Below are positions 1 through 8,000 of a DNA stretch of 28,831 nt, piece after piece; the stretch's first letter is position 1; each line of letters opens with the position of its first letter. Origin of the DNA: MGBC102946 sp022793145 (GTDB lineage: Bacteria > Bacillota_I > Bacilli_A > RF39 > UBA660); contig CANEDJ010000016.1 of NCBI GenBank assembly GCA_947426265.1, positions 1 to 28,831 of the forward strand, given 5' to 3'. Position numbers and translations under genes: made by a program. The notes below the pieces were generated by a model. The model saw only the letters and a program-made list of their open reading frames with translations, was not told where the DNA came from and did not search any database.

Positions 1-3
1 GAT

Positions 4-40
4 AAAAAAAGTAGCATATTCTTTTTGAATATACCACTTT
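4..40 (-). terminator. Intrinsic terminator at the left edge
   Basis: Read on the minus strand, positions 40-27 and 21-8 pair over 14 bp with two G-U wobbles. The loop is five A and the stem runs into seven U (plus-strand A at 4-10). It is the likely end of the leftward prfA-prmC-DUF4026 unit. Confidence 0.8.
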
Positions 41-51
41 GTCAACAGTCT

Positions 52-80
52 GAGATTAAAATGTAAAGTATTTTAATCTC
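52..80. repeat. Perfect 11-bp inverted repeat after the DUF4026 stop
   Basis: Arms at 52-62 and 70-80 are exact reverse complements around a 7-nt loop. There is no U tract on either strand, so it is not itself a good terminator. It sits between the stop codon at 84 and the terminator at 4-40 and may stabilise the 3' end of the transcript. Confidence 0.5.
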
Positions 81-83
81 AAA

Positions 84-1340
84 TTATTGTTCTAAAAGAT
101 AAACCAAATCTGGATCTATCGTTTTATTTTTTGTATAAATGGTCCAATTTGTTACATCTTTTACTGTAAACCAAGCTTCATCGCCTTCATGCATAGTATC
201 AATATCATATGGTTCTTGTGTCAATTTTGCTTTAAATTTTTCTCCTTTAAATTCTAATAATTCAAACCAAATATGTTCAAATTTTCCAATTTCTTTTAAT
301 GGAAGTCCAATCTTTATCAAAATTGTATTTTCTTTGTTCTCAGATTGTTCTTTCACATAAGAAAATCGTTCCATTGCCAGTTCTTTCATTCTACTTGTCT
401 CTTTCTCGCTAATAAAGAATAATGGATTCTCACCCCATAATGTATCATAAATAGATATTTTACTTAAAACACCATTTTTTTCATCTTCCTCACTTTGATA
501 AAGAAAAATGATACTAGTCTTACTATTATGTCCATTCTTTCGATCATTGATTCCACCCAATTTTTGCTTTTTATATTCTAGGATACCTTCAGTCCAAGAT
601 CTACAAGTTACTACAACGGGATAGCCATTCACCAAGCAACCAATATATGCACTGGATTTTCTTGGATCTACTGTATCATTCTTATCTAATAAATATGTAG
701 CATAAGTTGAAATCAAATGATAATGATTCTGATAATTGGAAACGTTTGATCCTAATATTTCTAACTCTGTCAAGCCACATCTGCAAAGACCATGGGTATG
801 TAACCAAACATTATTTTTTTCATCTGTTACTGCTTGAACATTAAATAGGCTTTTTGGAGAAGGCAACACTTTTGATTTTGATGTCATAATAACCCATTTT
901 GCTGGTAAAACTTTTTCAGCACTTTCGTCAAGAACTCCAATCATGTCAGGTACCATAGCAACAGCGAGTTTTAGCTGAAGTTGAAACGATTTTTTTGAAT
1001 CCTCATGAAATTCCATAAAAATGGTCAAAGCTTTTGTTGCTGATAATAAATCGGTTTTCTCTTTTTCTGTAAAAAGAAAATTATGATTGAGATAATAGTC
1101 TGGAACAGAAACTCCTCCAGAATAAAATCCCACTTCATATTTTTCTTTTTGATATTCTATGGTCATATAAAAAACTTGTTCTGCTGCATTTAAATGATGC
1201 TCAATTACTTTCATTTCTGATATAGAATTTATATTTTCTATACTATTTTTTAAAAGATCACAATTTTGATCTCTTGGTATAACCATCATATAAGATTTTT
1301 CTTCCCAATATCCTAATGGGGCTTCTTCTAGTTTTTTCAT
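84..1340 (-). CDS. DUF4026 / DUF2314 domain-containing protein
   Basis: Protein of 418 residues with no signal peptide or membrane segment, so probably cytoplasmic. The last ~80 residues (HIWFELLEF, GDEAWFTVKDVTNW) look like a DUF2314 domain. The N-terminal two thirds resemble the DUF4026 proteins that carry DUF2314 at the end, including the MVIPRD start and a histidine/cysteine patch (HTHGLCRCGLTELE). Function is unknown. The ATG at 1340 is chosen because AAAGGA lies 8 nt upstream of it; a TTG six codons earlier (1358) overlaps that site. It follows prmC by 40 bp with no visible terminator, so it is probably read from the prfA promoter. The family call is by eye. Confidence 0.65.
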   Translation of the reverse strand: MKKLEEAPLGYWEEKSYMMVIPRDQNCDLLKNSIENINSISEMKVIEHHLNAAEQVFYMTIEYQKEKYEVGFYSGGVSVPDYYLNHNFLFTEKEKTDLLSATKALTIFMEFHEDSKKSFQLQLKLAVAMVPDMIGVLDESAEKVLPAKWVIMTSKSKVLPSPKSLFNVQAVTDEKNNVWLHTHGLCRCGLTELEILGSNVSNYQNHYHLISTYATYLLDKNDTVDPRKSSAYIGCLVNGYPVVVTCRSWTEGILEYKKQKLGGINDRKNGHNSKTSIIFLYQSEEDEKNGVLSKISIYDTLWGENPLFFISEKETSRMKELAMERFSYVKEQSENKENTILIKIGLPLKEIGKFEHIWFELLEFKGEKFKAKLTQEPYDIDTMHEGDEAWFTVKDVTNWTIYTKNKTIDPDLVYLLEQ

Positions 1341-1380
1341 TTTTACAATCCTTTCCAATCTATAACTTTAATTTATCGGT

Positions 1381-2091
1381 TTACTCTTTATCAATGAATA
1401 AAAAGCGATTTCTACCTTGTAAATCTTTCTCTACTACAATTGTAGCCTCTGGAAAATACTTTTTTGCATATTCTTTTAAATATTCTCCTTGTGTTGCTCC
1501 TATTTCAAATGCTAATAAGCACTTATCTTTCATAATCCTAGAAGCATTTTTTAAAATTTCTTCATAACAATATAACCCATTATGCTCTGCATAAAGCGCT
1601 ATTTCAGGCTCATTTTGTTTTACAATTTCCATGATTTCTTCTTCCCTATCTATATAAGGGGGATTACTAATTAATACATCATATTTTTTTATCAGCGGCT
1701 CCAATAAATTTCCTTCTAAAAATTCAATTTCTACATGATTATTTTTGGCATTCTTTAAGGCAACTTCTAAAGCTTCTTTAGAAATATCTACAGCAGTGAT
1801 ATTAGAACAAAGTTCTTTTTTTAAAGTAATTGCAATACAACCACTACCTGTTCCTATATCTACAATGTCAATTTGATCTGCGAATTTCTTCTTACATCTT
1901 TTGATTACTTTTTCTACCAATTCTTCTGTTTCAAATCTTGGAATTAAAACACTGCTATTTACTACAAAAGGATATCCATAAAAATCGACATTGCCAACAA
2001 TATATTGAACAGGTTCTCCTTCTTGTAAACGTTTCGTTGCCTCTTTGAAATCTCCCTGATAATATTTTTTTAAATATTCTAAATCTGTCAT
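1381..2091 (-). CDS. prmC: Peptide chain release factor N5-glutamine methyltransferase
   Basis: Transfers methyl from S-adenosylmethionine to the glutamine of the GGQ loop of RF1 and RF2. The 236 residues contain GEPVQYIVG, LIPRFETEELV, the SAM-binding glycine loop DIGTGSGCIAI and the catalytic NPPYID motif (about residues 140-145). Most PrmC proteins have ~280 residues. This one starts about 45 residues late, near the end of the usual N-terminal helical substrate-binding domain. An in-frame TAG lies 12 nt upstream of the ATG, so the frame cannot be extended. No clear Shine-Dalgarno site is seen; the leader is a hexanucleotide repeat. The position directly after prfA is the classic arrangement. 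Confidence 0.9.
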   Translation of the reverse strand: MTDLEYLKKYYQGDFKEATKRLQEGEPVQYIVGNVDFYGYPFVVNSSVLIPRFETEELVEKVIKRCKKKFADQIDIVDIGTGSGCIAITLKKELCSNITAVDISKEALEVALKNAKNNHVEIEFLEGNLLEPLIKKYDVLISNPPYIDREEEIMEIVKQNEPEIALYAEHNGLYCYEEILKNASRIMKDKCLLAFEIGATQGEYLKEYAKKYFPEATIVVEKDLQGRNRFLFIDKE

Positions 2092-2104
2092 TCTAAAAAA
2101 CTAG

Positions 2105-2146
2105 CTTTAGCTTTAGCTTTAACTTTAGCTTTAGCTTAAGCTTAAG
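2105..2146. repeat. Hexanucleotide tandem repeat between prfA and prmC
   Basis: Seven back-to-back 6-bp units of consensus CTTTAG on the plus strand (four CTTTAG, one CTTTAA, two CTTAAG). They fill nearly all of the 56-bp gap between the prfA stop and the prmC ATG. On the mRNA strand the units read CTAAAG or CTTAAG. Unit number would change leader length in steps of 6 nt without changing either reading frame. Confidence 0.9.
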
Positions 2147-2147
2147 A

Positions 2148-3206
2148 CTAGTTTCCCTCCTTTAATTTACGAGCTTGGTCTTCAGTAATTAAGGCTTCTA
2201 TAATTTTATCTAAGTCTCCATCCATTACTCTATCTAATGAATTTGTTGTATATCCAATGCGATGATCTGTTACACGATTTTGTGGATAATTATAAGTTCT
2301 AATTTTTTCAGAACGATCTCCTGTTCCTATTTTACTTCTTCTTTCTGCTCCGATTTCTTGTTCTTGTTCTCTTAGTTTTAAATCATAAAGTCGTGTTTGT
2401 AAAATTTTAATGGCTTTTTCTTTATTTTTAATTTGACTTCTTTCAGTTTGAGAATAAACAACCAATCCTGTTGGAATATGAGTAAGTCTTACTGCACTAT
2501 CTGTTGTATTTACACCTTGTCCTCCGCATCCACTACTTCTTGTAATATCAATTCTAACCTCATTCATATCAAGTTCAAAATCTACTTCTTCTGCTTCTGG
2601 CATCACTAAAACTGTTGCTGTAGAAGTATGAACTCTACCTTGCGTTTCTGTTTCTGGAACTCTTTGAACACGATGCGCTCCACTTTCATACTTCAATTTT
2701 GAATAAACATTTTCTCCTTTAACCATAAATTCGATTTGAGAAAATCCTCCTGCTTCTGAATCTTCAGAATTTAATACTTCAATTTTAAAACCTAATTTTT
2801 CTGCATATTTTGTATACATTCTATATAAGTCACCAGCAAAAATATTGGCTTCATCTCCACCCGCAGCTCCACGAATTTCAACAATTACATTTTTTCCATC
2901 ATTTTCATCTTTTGGTAACAACAAAATCTCTATTTCTGCATTTAATTTGTTTAAACTTTCTTCTAATGCCAATTGCTCTTCTTTGGCAAATTCGCCAAGT
3001 TCTGGATCCTTGCTCATTTCTTTTGCTGCTTCTAAATCACTTGTTAATTTCTTATATTGCTGATATGCTTCATACGCATCTTTTAAGGAAGATTGTTCGC
3101 GTGTTAAGGCTAATGTTTGTTTTATATTGGAAATAACTTCTGGTTTGATAAGTTCCTCTGTTAATGCATTATAACGTTCCTCTATTGCCATCAGTCTTTC
3201 TATCAT
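2148..3206 (-). CDS. prfA: Peptide chain release factor 1
   Basis: RF1 reads UAA and UAG and triggers peptide release on the ribosome. The protein has 352 residues, close to the usual ~355. Its N-terminal domain is helical. The anticodon-like tripeptide is P-E-T (about residues 184-186, in RVPETETQGRVHTS), and the GGQ motif is at about 228-230 in SSGCGGQGVNTTDSAVR. The P-x-T tripeptide and the absence of SPF separate it from the RF2 gene at 24.5-25.5 kb. The ATG has GAGG 8 nt upstream. It is first in a unit with prmC, its modifying enzyme, and has its own promoter. Confidence 0.97.
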   Translation of the reverse strand: MIERLMAIEERYNALTEELIKPEVISNIKQTLALTREQSSLKDAYEAYQQYKKLTSDLEAAKEMSKDPELGEFAKEEQLALEESLNKLNAEIEILLLPKDENDGKNVIVEIRGAAGGDEANIFAGDLYRMYTKYAEKLGFKIEVLNSEDSEAGGFSQIEFMVKGENVYSKLKYESGAHRVQRVPETETQGRVHTSTATVLVMPEAEEVDFELDMNEVRIDITRSSGCGGQGVNTTDSAVRLTHIPTGLVVYSQTERSQIKNKEKAIKILQTRLYDLKLREQEQEIGAERRSKIGTGDRSEKIRTYNYPQNRVTDHRIGYTTNSLDRVMDGDLDKIIEALITEDQARKLKEGN

Positions 3207-3234
3207 AATATTCGCCTCTTTCTATAACATAAGA

Positions 3235-3263
3235 ATTATACTATATTTTATTCTATTACGCAA
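3235..3263 (-). promoter_or_regulatory. Predicted sigma-A promoter of prfA
   Basis: On the minus strand TTGCGT (3263-3258), a 17-nt spacer, then TATAAT (3240-3235). It lies about 30 nt upstream of the prfA start and back to back with the phosphoesterase promoter. Confidence 0.7.
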
Positions 3264-3271
3264 ATAAAATA

Positions 3272-3280
3272 TGGTATAAT
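3272..3280 (+). promoter_or_regulatory. Extended -10 promoter of the phosphoesterase gene
   Basis: TGGTATAAT, i.e. TGn plus a perfect TATAAT at 3275-3280. The expected -35 position has no good hexamer. The Shine-Dalgarno GAGGGTG follows at 3290-3296. Confidence 0.65.
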
Positions 3281-3302
3281 TATTACAATGAGGGTGATAC
3301 TT

Positions 3303-4088
3303 ATGGAAAAAATTGCTATTATTTCTGACATTCATGGAAATGAAATCGCTTTAAGAGCTGTTTTAAATGATATAAAATGCAAAAATATAAAAAATATAAT
3401 TTGTTTAGGTGATATTGTTTTAAAAAACCCAAATCCACATCAATGTTTAGAATTAATAAGACAATGCTGTTCAATCATTTTAAAAGGGAATACTGATAAT
3501 TGTGTTGCTACTTTAAATGAAGCTAAACTAGAGCATATTTGGACAAATCAACAGCTTACAGAAGAAGAAATTGACTTTCTAAATAATTTGCCAATCTCCT
3601 ATGAAATGTATATTAGTGGACATCTCATCCGTTTTTTTCATTCCTCACCTACAAAACTAAATAATATTATGAATATTTCAAATAATAAACTTTCTACAAT
3701 TCCGTATTCAGAAATGTTTCAAAATACAGAGTTTATAAATAAAAGCCATAATAATGAAGAACCTGATATTGTTGTATATGGTCATACACATACATCTGGA
3801 ACTGCCCATTATGGAAATAAACAACTTGTTAATGTTGGGGCTGTTGGATGTACTGTAGAATTATTAAATCACGATAAGACAGATATTAAAAATAAATTAA
3901 CCACAATGGCAAATTATTGCATCATTGAGGGAAATATAAATGATAAAACTTTAGGTTCACTTTCTATTTCTTTCATAAAAGTACCATATTCGATAAAAGA
4001 ACAGACTATTATTTTACAAAATAGTGATATGCCAAATAAAGAAAACGCGATAACAGAAATCACAACTGGAATTTATGAAAAAAGATAG
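3303..4088 (+). CDS. Calcineurin-like metallophosphoesterase
   Basis: Protein of 261 residues with the metal-binding blocks of the family in order: SDIHGN (D9, H11), GDIV (D37), GNTD (N63, the usual GNHD with Thr for His) and GHTHT (H160, H162). These ligate two metal ions for phosphoester hydrolysis. The Thr in GNTD occurs in the YfcE/MJ0936-like branch, so a small-molecule phosphodiesterase or phosphatase is likely, but the substrate cannot be read. The ATG at 3303 is used because GAGGGTG precedes it at a good distance; an in-frame ATG at 3288 overlaps that site. It is monocistronic, with convergent neighbours downstream. Confidence 0.85.
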   Translation: MEKIAIISDIHGNEIALRAVLNDIKCKNIKNIICLGDIVLKNPNPHQCLELIRQCCSIILKGNTDNCVATLNEAKLEHIWTNQQLTEEEIDFLNNLPISYEMYISGHLIRFFHSSPTKLNNIMNISNNKLSTIPYSEMFQNTEFINKSHNNEEPDIVVYGHTHTSGTAHYGNKQLVNVGAVGCTVELLNHDKTDIKNKLTTMANYCIIEGNINDKTLGSLSISFIKVPYSIKEQTIILQNSDMPNKENAITEITTGIYEKR

Positions 4089-4178
4089 AAATTACTGTTT
4101 TAACGAAAAAAATTTAATTTTATTTTTTGAATCATTTATAACAATTATTTCTCATTTTTTTATCTGTTCAAACAGGAT

Positions 4179-4202
4179 AAAATAGCAAATTATCTATTTT
4201 TA
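4179..4202 (+). terminator. Possible weak terminator after the phosphoesterase
   Basis: AAAATAG (4179-4185) pairs with CTATTTT (4194-4200) around an 8-nt loop and continues into T. The stem is entirely AT apart from one pair. The rest of 4089-4250 shows no gene. Confidence 0.3.
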
Positions 4203-4250
4203 AACGACTTTCTTAATCTAATCTATATGGCACTTTACACATTTTCCTAT

Positions 4251-4310
4251 TTATATTTTTTTAGTTAACTCTTTTGCTTCTAAAAAAGTAATCAAAGTAA
4301 TTCTAGCCAT
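4251..4310 (-). CDS. Micro-ORF of 19 residues directly after the NUDIX gene
   Basis: Encodes MARITLITFLEAKELTKKI. The ATG at 4310 has a good Shine-Dalgarno, GAGGTGA, which overlaps the TGA stop of the NUDIX gene, so translation could be coupled. After its TAA, a shifted frame reads on through MCKVPYRLD before stopping. This could be a real small protein or the remnant of a longer gene broken near an A-rich run. No recognised family. Only the start context supports it. Confidence 0.3.
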   Translation of the reverse strand: MARITLITFLEAKELTKKI

Positions 4311-4320
4311 GATTGTCACC

Positions 4321-4764
4321 TCATTCTTCTTGTTCTATTTTTTCCATATATTTTTTTAATATATATTCTTGCCATTCTTGACACATTTTTCCAACATAAG
4401 TAGTTGGCTCTATCCATAATAAAACATGATCCTGCTCTATTGGCTCAGACATTTTTCTATCAAACTCAGCAATGTATACATTTGCAATCACCTCTAGATA
4501 GCCATGTGTCTTAGAATATAAATAAGAACCAACTGTTTCAAATGGAATTAAGTTCTTTAATTGATATCCAGCTTCTTCTAACGCTTCTCTTTTTAAGGCA
4601 GCTAAAACTGTTTCTCCTTCTTCTATTCCTCCACCCAAATAAAAGTTATCTTTTCCATCTGTTACAATCCCAATTTTATGATCTTCTTTTCTTTTCAAAA
4701 TAGCATATGCGCCTGGTCTTTTCTTATAATTGATATTTTCTAACTTTTCACCAAAGTATTTCAT
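4321..4764 (-). CDS. NUDIX hydrolase
   Basis: 147 residues with a complete Nudix box at about residues 45-67 (GGIEEGETVLAALKREALEE then AG), including the REALEE core whose glutamates bind the divalent metals that drive pyrophosphate hydrolysis. The family cleaves nucleoside diphosphates linked to another group, including oxidised dNTPs, (d)NTPs and ADP-sugars; the substrate here cannot be told. The start is supported by GAGGTG upstream. It follows the HAD nucleotidase by 39 bp on the same strand, suggesting a small nucleotide-salvage or house-cleaning unit. Confidence 0.9.
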   Translation of the reverse strand: MKYFGEKLENINYKKRPGAYAILKRKEDHKIGIVTDGKDNFYLGGGIEEGETVLAALKREALEEAGYQLKNLIPFETVGSYLYSKTHGYLEVIANVYIAEFDRKMSEPIEQDHVLLWIEPTTYVGKMCQEWQEYILKKYMEKIEQEE

Positions 4765-4803
4765 ACTTTTACACCTCTATATTTCCTTTTCTTGTTTAAA
4801 GTC

Positions 4804-5388
4804 TTAAATTTCTAACTTTTTTATATATTCATAGATTTCTATCCATGTTTCATAATGTTTTAAATGACTATATTTTTTATTTCCAAATAAAATTGCATCA
4901 ATTCCATACCGATCTGCTTCTATACAGTTTCTAGCATTGTCATCAATTAATAGATCTATTTCATATTCTGAACATACTTTTCCCTTATTTCTAGCATTTA
5001 CAATTAATTGATCAAAATAAATATGATGTTCTTTTAACCATTCTTTACTTTGCTCATATGGATTTTTATGAAATTGAGAATCCCTTGCTGTAATAATATA
5101 AATAGAATGACCATCAAGGTGCAACTGATTCAAAATCTCTACTGCATTTTCTCTTGGAATCGCTTTGGATGTAATGCTTTCTTGAATGGGACCTAAAAAA
5201 TGTTTTAATTCTTCCTCATTAAAGCCAAACATTTTTTGATATATATTTCCATCATTTGTTGTATCAATCATGAATTCTCTATTGACATTAATAGTTTTCC
5301 CTAACTGGCGTGCATAACTTTCTGCTTTTTCTATTAATTCTTCTTCAATCTCTGTTAATGTGTTATCAATATCTATTCCTATTCTCAT
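4804..5388 (-). CDS. HAD-superfamily 5'-nucleotidase (NT5C/YqfW type)
   Basis: 194 residues. HAD motif I is DIDNT (residues 5-9: nucleophile Asp and acid/base Asp), motif II is in IITARD near residue 100, and motif IV is LLIDDN near residue 150. The arrangement, the helical cap after motif I and the length fit the NT5C family of cytosolic 5'(3')-deoxyribonucleotidases, such as B. subtilis YqfW. They remove phosphate from (deoxy)nucleoside monophosphates. It has its own extended -10 promoter downstream of the rpoE terminator and is followed by the NUDIX gene. Exact substrate is inference. Confidence 0.8.
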   Translation of the reverse strand: MRIGIDIDNTLTEIEEELIEKAESYARQLGKTINVNREFMIDTTNDGNIYQKMFGFNEEELKHFLGPIQESITSKAIPRENAVEILNQLHLDGHSIYIITARDSQFHKNPYEQSKEWLKEHHIYFDQLIVNARNKGKVCSEYEIDLLIDDNARNCIEADRYGIDAILFGNKKYSHLKHYETWIEIYEYIKKLEI

Positions 5389-5411
5389 ATAAATTCAACC
5401 TACTTTTTACA

Positions 5412-5420
5412 ATTATATCA
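5412..5420 (-). promoter_or_regulatory. Extended -10 promoter of the nucleotidase gene
   Basis: Minus strand TGATATAAT, with TATAAT at 5417-5412. It lies between the rpoE terminator and the nucleotidase start. Confidence 0.55.
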
Positions 5421-5433
5421 TATTTTAAAATTC

Positions 5434-5459
5434 AAAAAAAGAAAGCACTATTCGCTTTC
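5434..5459 (-). terminator. Intrinsic terminator of rpoE
   Basis: GAAAGC (5459-5454) pairs with GCTTTC (5446-5441) across a 7-nt loop, followed by seven U. The 5' arm and loop lie in the last codons and TAG stop of rpoE, so stem formation needs the ribosome to have left the end of the gene. Confidence 0.85.
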
Positions 5460-5900
5460 TTCTTCCATATCATCTTCATCTACTAAAGATAAATCTTCTA
5501 AATCATCATCGCCATCATCTAAATCATCATCTTCAATAATAGCATCAATGTCTTCCTCTTCTGTTTCTTCTTCTATAGAATCTTCTTCTTCCTCTTCTGT
5601 TTCTTCCTCTATAGAATCTTCATCATCTTCTTCGTCTAGAACCAATTCTACAGAATGATGATCCCTAACATCCCATTCTGCATTATCCAATAACACAAAA
5701 CGTTTATCAATGGTTAAAGATGTATAATAATCTCCAATACGACTTGCGTATTCATCATCTGTATATCCTAACAAATTACAAATTTCTCTAAAAATACTTG
5801 GCGTATTCATTGGCTTTTTGTTTTCCTTTAATAACATATAAGTTAAATCAGTATATGATAATATTTCTAATTCTGCTCTTGGCATATCTTTTAATTTCAT
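5448..5900 (-). CDS. rpoE: DNA-directed RNA polymerase delta subunit
   Basis: Delta is a Gram-positive RNA polymerase subunit that speeds enzyme recycling and raises promoter sensitivity to initiating NTP levels. The 150 residues split into a folded N-terminal HARE-HTH domain (about 1-88, from LKDMPRAELEILSYTDL to AEWDVRDH) and a nearly pure Asp/Glu tail (about 89-150). The tail holds an internal duplication of DSIEEETEEE (about 95-104 and 107-116). Shine-Dalgarno GGAGG precedes the ATG. Position directly after argS and ywiB matches the order in Bacillus. The gene ends in its own terminator. Confidence 0.93.
   Translation of the reverse strand: MKLKDMPRAELEILSYTDLTYMLLKENKKPMNTPSIFREICNLLGYTDDEYASRIGDYYTSLTIDKRFVLLDNAEWDVRDHHSVELVLDEEDDEDSIEEETEEEEEDSIEEETEEEDIDAIIEDDDLDDGDDDLEDLSLVDEDDMEEESE
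5551..5622. repeat. 36-bp tandem duplication in the rpoE acidic tail
   Basis: Two adjacent 36-bp units (5551-5586 and 5587-5622) differ at very few bases and encode the repeated DSIEEETEEE segment. The period is a multiple of three, so copy number could change in frame. Confidence 0.8.
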
Positions 5901-5911
5901 AACAATTCCTC

Positions 5912-7522
5912 CTACATTTTATTTCTGGCTTCAACTCCAATTAAAGCTAAAGCATTTCTAATCACAATTAAAGTTGCCTCTATCAAATGAATTCTTTCAT
6001 TGGTATATTTTATGTCATCTGAAAGAATTTTTTCATGCGCATAAAAAGTGTGAAACAAAGTCGCTAATTCATAAACATAGTTTACAATCATATGAGGTGC
6101 TCTTTTTTTAGCAGCTATTTCTACAATATCTCCAAATTCATACATATGAGAAAGTAGTTCCATTGCATATGATGAAGTAATTGTTTCATATTTTTCTACG
6201 TTTTCTTTATCTGCCTTATAATCACTCAAAATAGAACAAATTCTTGCATGAGCATATTCTACATAGTAAACAGGGTTATCATTACTTTGCTTAGTTGCCA
6301 ATTCTAAATCAAAATCCATTTGTGTATCAATGGAACGAGCCGCAAAAAAGTATCTTGTTGCATTTAGTCCAACTTCTTCCACTAGTTCATTAATTGTCAC
6401 TGCATTTCCTGTTCTTTTGCTCATTTTAATTTCTTCTTTGCCTCTCACAAGACGTACCATTTGTAAAATTTCAATATCAAGCTTCTTAGGATCTTCTCCA
6501 AACATTGCAATTGCACCTTTTAATCTAGCCATATAACCATGGTGATCTGCTCCAAATACATCAATTAATTTATCATAACCTCTACTATATTTGTCTTTAT
6601 GATAAGCAATATCTGGTAACAAATATGTATTTGTTCCATCTGCCTTTACAATAACTCGATCTTTTTCATCACCAAAAAGGGTTGTTTTTATCCATAGAGC
6701 ATCTTCACTCTCATAAGTATATCCATTTTTGATCAAATCATTCTTAACTTGTTCTACCAAACCACGTTCATAGATACTTTTTTCGCTACTCCAAATATCA
6801 AAAGAAACCCGAAAATTATCCAAATCTTTTTTGATATTCCCAAGTAAATAATCAAGGCCTTTCTGTTTTACAACCTCGTTATCAATCCCATTTTCCCCAT
6901 ACTCTTCTTTTAAGTTTTTAGCAATTTCTATAATTTCTTTTCCATGATATCCATCTTCTGGAAGTGTAGATGGTCTACCACAAACTTCTTCATAACGTCC
7001 TAAAATAGAAAGTTCTAAATTATGAATTTGATTTCCTGCATCATTGATATAGTATTCTCTTGTAACATCATATCCTGCAAATGATAAAATGCGAGACAAA
7101 GAATCTCCATAACTTGCTCCTCTGGCATGACCTAGGTGTAAAATACCAGTTGGATTAGCACTCACAAATTCAACATTAATTTTTTTATTTTCTCCAATAT
7201 TGCTTCTTCCATAATTTTCTTTTTCTTTTAATATTATATTAATATTTTCTAATAAATACTCTTTCTTCACAAAAAAGTTTAAAAATCCTGGACCAGCAAT
7301 CTCTATTTTTTCTATTTGATCATTAGAAATATTCTCTTTGATAAGCTCCGCTATTTCTCTAGGATTTTTATGATATTCTTTTGTTAATTGCATTGCAATA
7401 TTACTAGAATAATCTCCATTGGAATTTTCTTTTGGAATTTCTATTATAATCTCTTTTGAATCTTTTACTATTTCTTGTTTTTTCAAAGCCTCACTAATAA
7501 GCTTCTGCAATAGTTCTTTCAT
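5912..7522 (-). CDS. argS: Arginyl-tRNA synthetase
   Basis: Charges tRNA-Arg. 536 residues, near the family norm of ~555. An N-terminal Add-1 domain (about 1-85) is followed by the class I catalytic core with the HIGH-type motif HLGH (129-132) in SANPTGILHLGHARG. KMSKR is at 366-370, followed by TGNAVT. The C-terminal DALR anticodon-binding domain covers the last ~120 residues. The ATG overlaps the stop of ywiB by 4 nt, so the two are probably translationally coupled. rpoE follows after 11 nt. Confidence 0.97.
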   Translation of the reverse strand: MKELLQKLISEALKKQEIVKDSKEIIIEIPKENSNGDYSSNIAMQLTKEYHKNPREIAELIKENISNDQIEKIEIAGPGFLNFFVKKEYLLENINIILKEKENYGRSNIGENKKINVEFVSANPTGILHLGHARGASYGDSLSRILSFAGYDVTREYYINDAGNQIHNLELSILGRYEEVCGRPSTLPEDGYHGKEIIEIAKNLKEEYGENGIDNEVVKQKGLDYLLGNIKKDLDNFRVSFDIWSSEKSIYERGLVEQVKNDLIKNGYTYESEDALWIKTTLFGDEKDRVIVKADGTNTYLLPDIAYHKDKYSRGYDKLIDVFGADHHGYMARLKGAIAMFGEDPKKLDIEILQMVRLVRGKEEIKMSKRTGNAVTINELVEEVGLNATRYFFAARSIDTQMDFDLELATKQSNDNPVYYVEYAHARICSILSDYKADKENVEKYETITSSYAMELLSHMYEFGDIVEIAAKKRAPHMIVNYVYELATLFHTFYAHEKILSDDIKYTNERIHLIEATLIVIRNALALIGVEARNKM

Positions 7523-7896
7523 TTTTTCACCTCATACTGTAATTTAAATTCATAATCCCCCATGATTTCTTCTTTTATTTTTGTTTTATAACAGACATAA
7601 ATCTGATATTCATTATTTTCTAATAATGATGTTTCAGTTTCTATTTCTATCAGTCCTAAACCAACTGGTTCTAATTGTGATTTTTTTGTTACTCCTTCCT
7701 CAAAATTTAATGTAATTAAATTTTCATTACTTCGTCGAATCATTTTTATTGTATTAGAATTTCTGTATATGGTGACAATGTTGTCTTCTTCTTTATAAGT
7801 AATTTTTTCATTCGTTAAAAAACCATCATAAGTCTTTTCCATTTGCTCATTATTCAATTTATTTTTTAATGTCACAAATACCTTGATTTTTGGCAT
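7519..7896 (-). CDS. ywiB: DUF1934 beta-barrel protein (YwiB family)
   Basis: 125 residues rich in alternating beta-strand pattern (KIKVFVTLKN, IEIETETSLLENNEYQIYVCY, GDYEFKLQYEVKK). This is the profile of the YwiB/DUF1934 lipocalin-like barrel. Identification rests on this and on its fixed position upstream of argS, as in Bacillus. Molecular function is unknown. The gene opens the ywiB-argS-rpoE unit, has an extended -10 promoter about 30 nt upstream and an AAAGGATGG ribosome site. Confidence 0.8.
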   Translation of the reverse strand: MPKIKVFVTLKNKLNNEQMEKTYDGFLTNEKITYKEEDNIVTIYRNSNTIKMIRRSNENLITLNFEEGVTKKSQLEPVGLGLIEIETETSLLENNEYQIYVCYKTKIKEEIMGDYEFKLQYEVKK

Positions 7897-7925
7897 AAAA
7901 ACCCATCCTTTTTTAACTGAAAGTA

Positions 7926-7934
7926 ATTATAACA
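7926..7934 (-). promoter_or_regulatory. Extended -10 promoter of ywiB-argS-rpoE
   Basis: Minus strand TGTTATAAT (TATAAT at 7931-7926, TGn just upstream). Confidence 0.65.
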
Positions 7935-8000
7935 TACATTCTATAAAAATGCATTAAAAAGTATAAATTTTTTTAGTTTTCACAAAATTTTAAAGCATAC

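Noticed and set aside
2810..3136. Plus-strand open frame of 108 codons inside prfA
   Set aside because: It is antisense to a clear RF1 gene, low-complexity His/Leu, and has no ribosome site.
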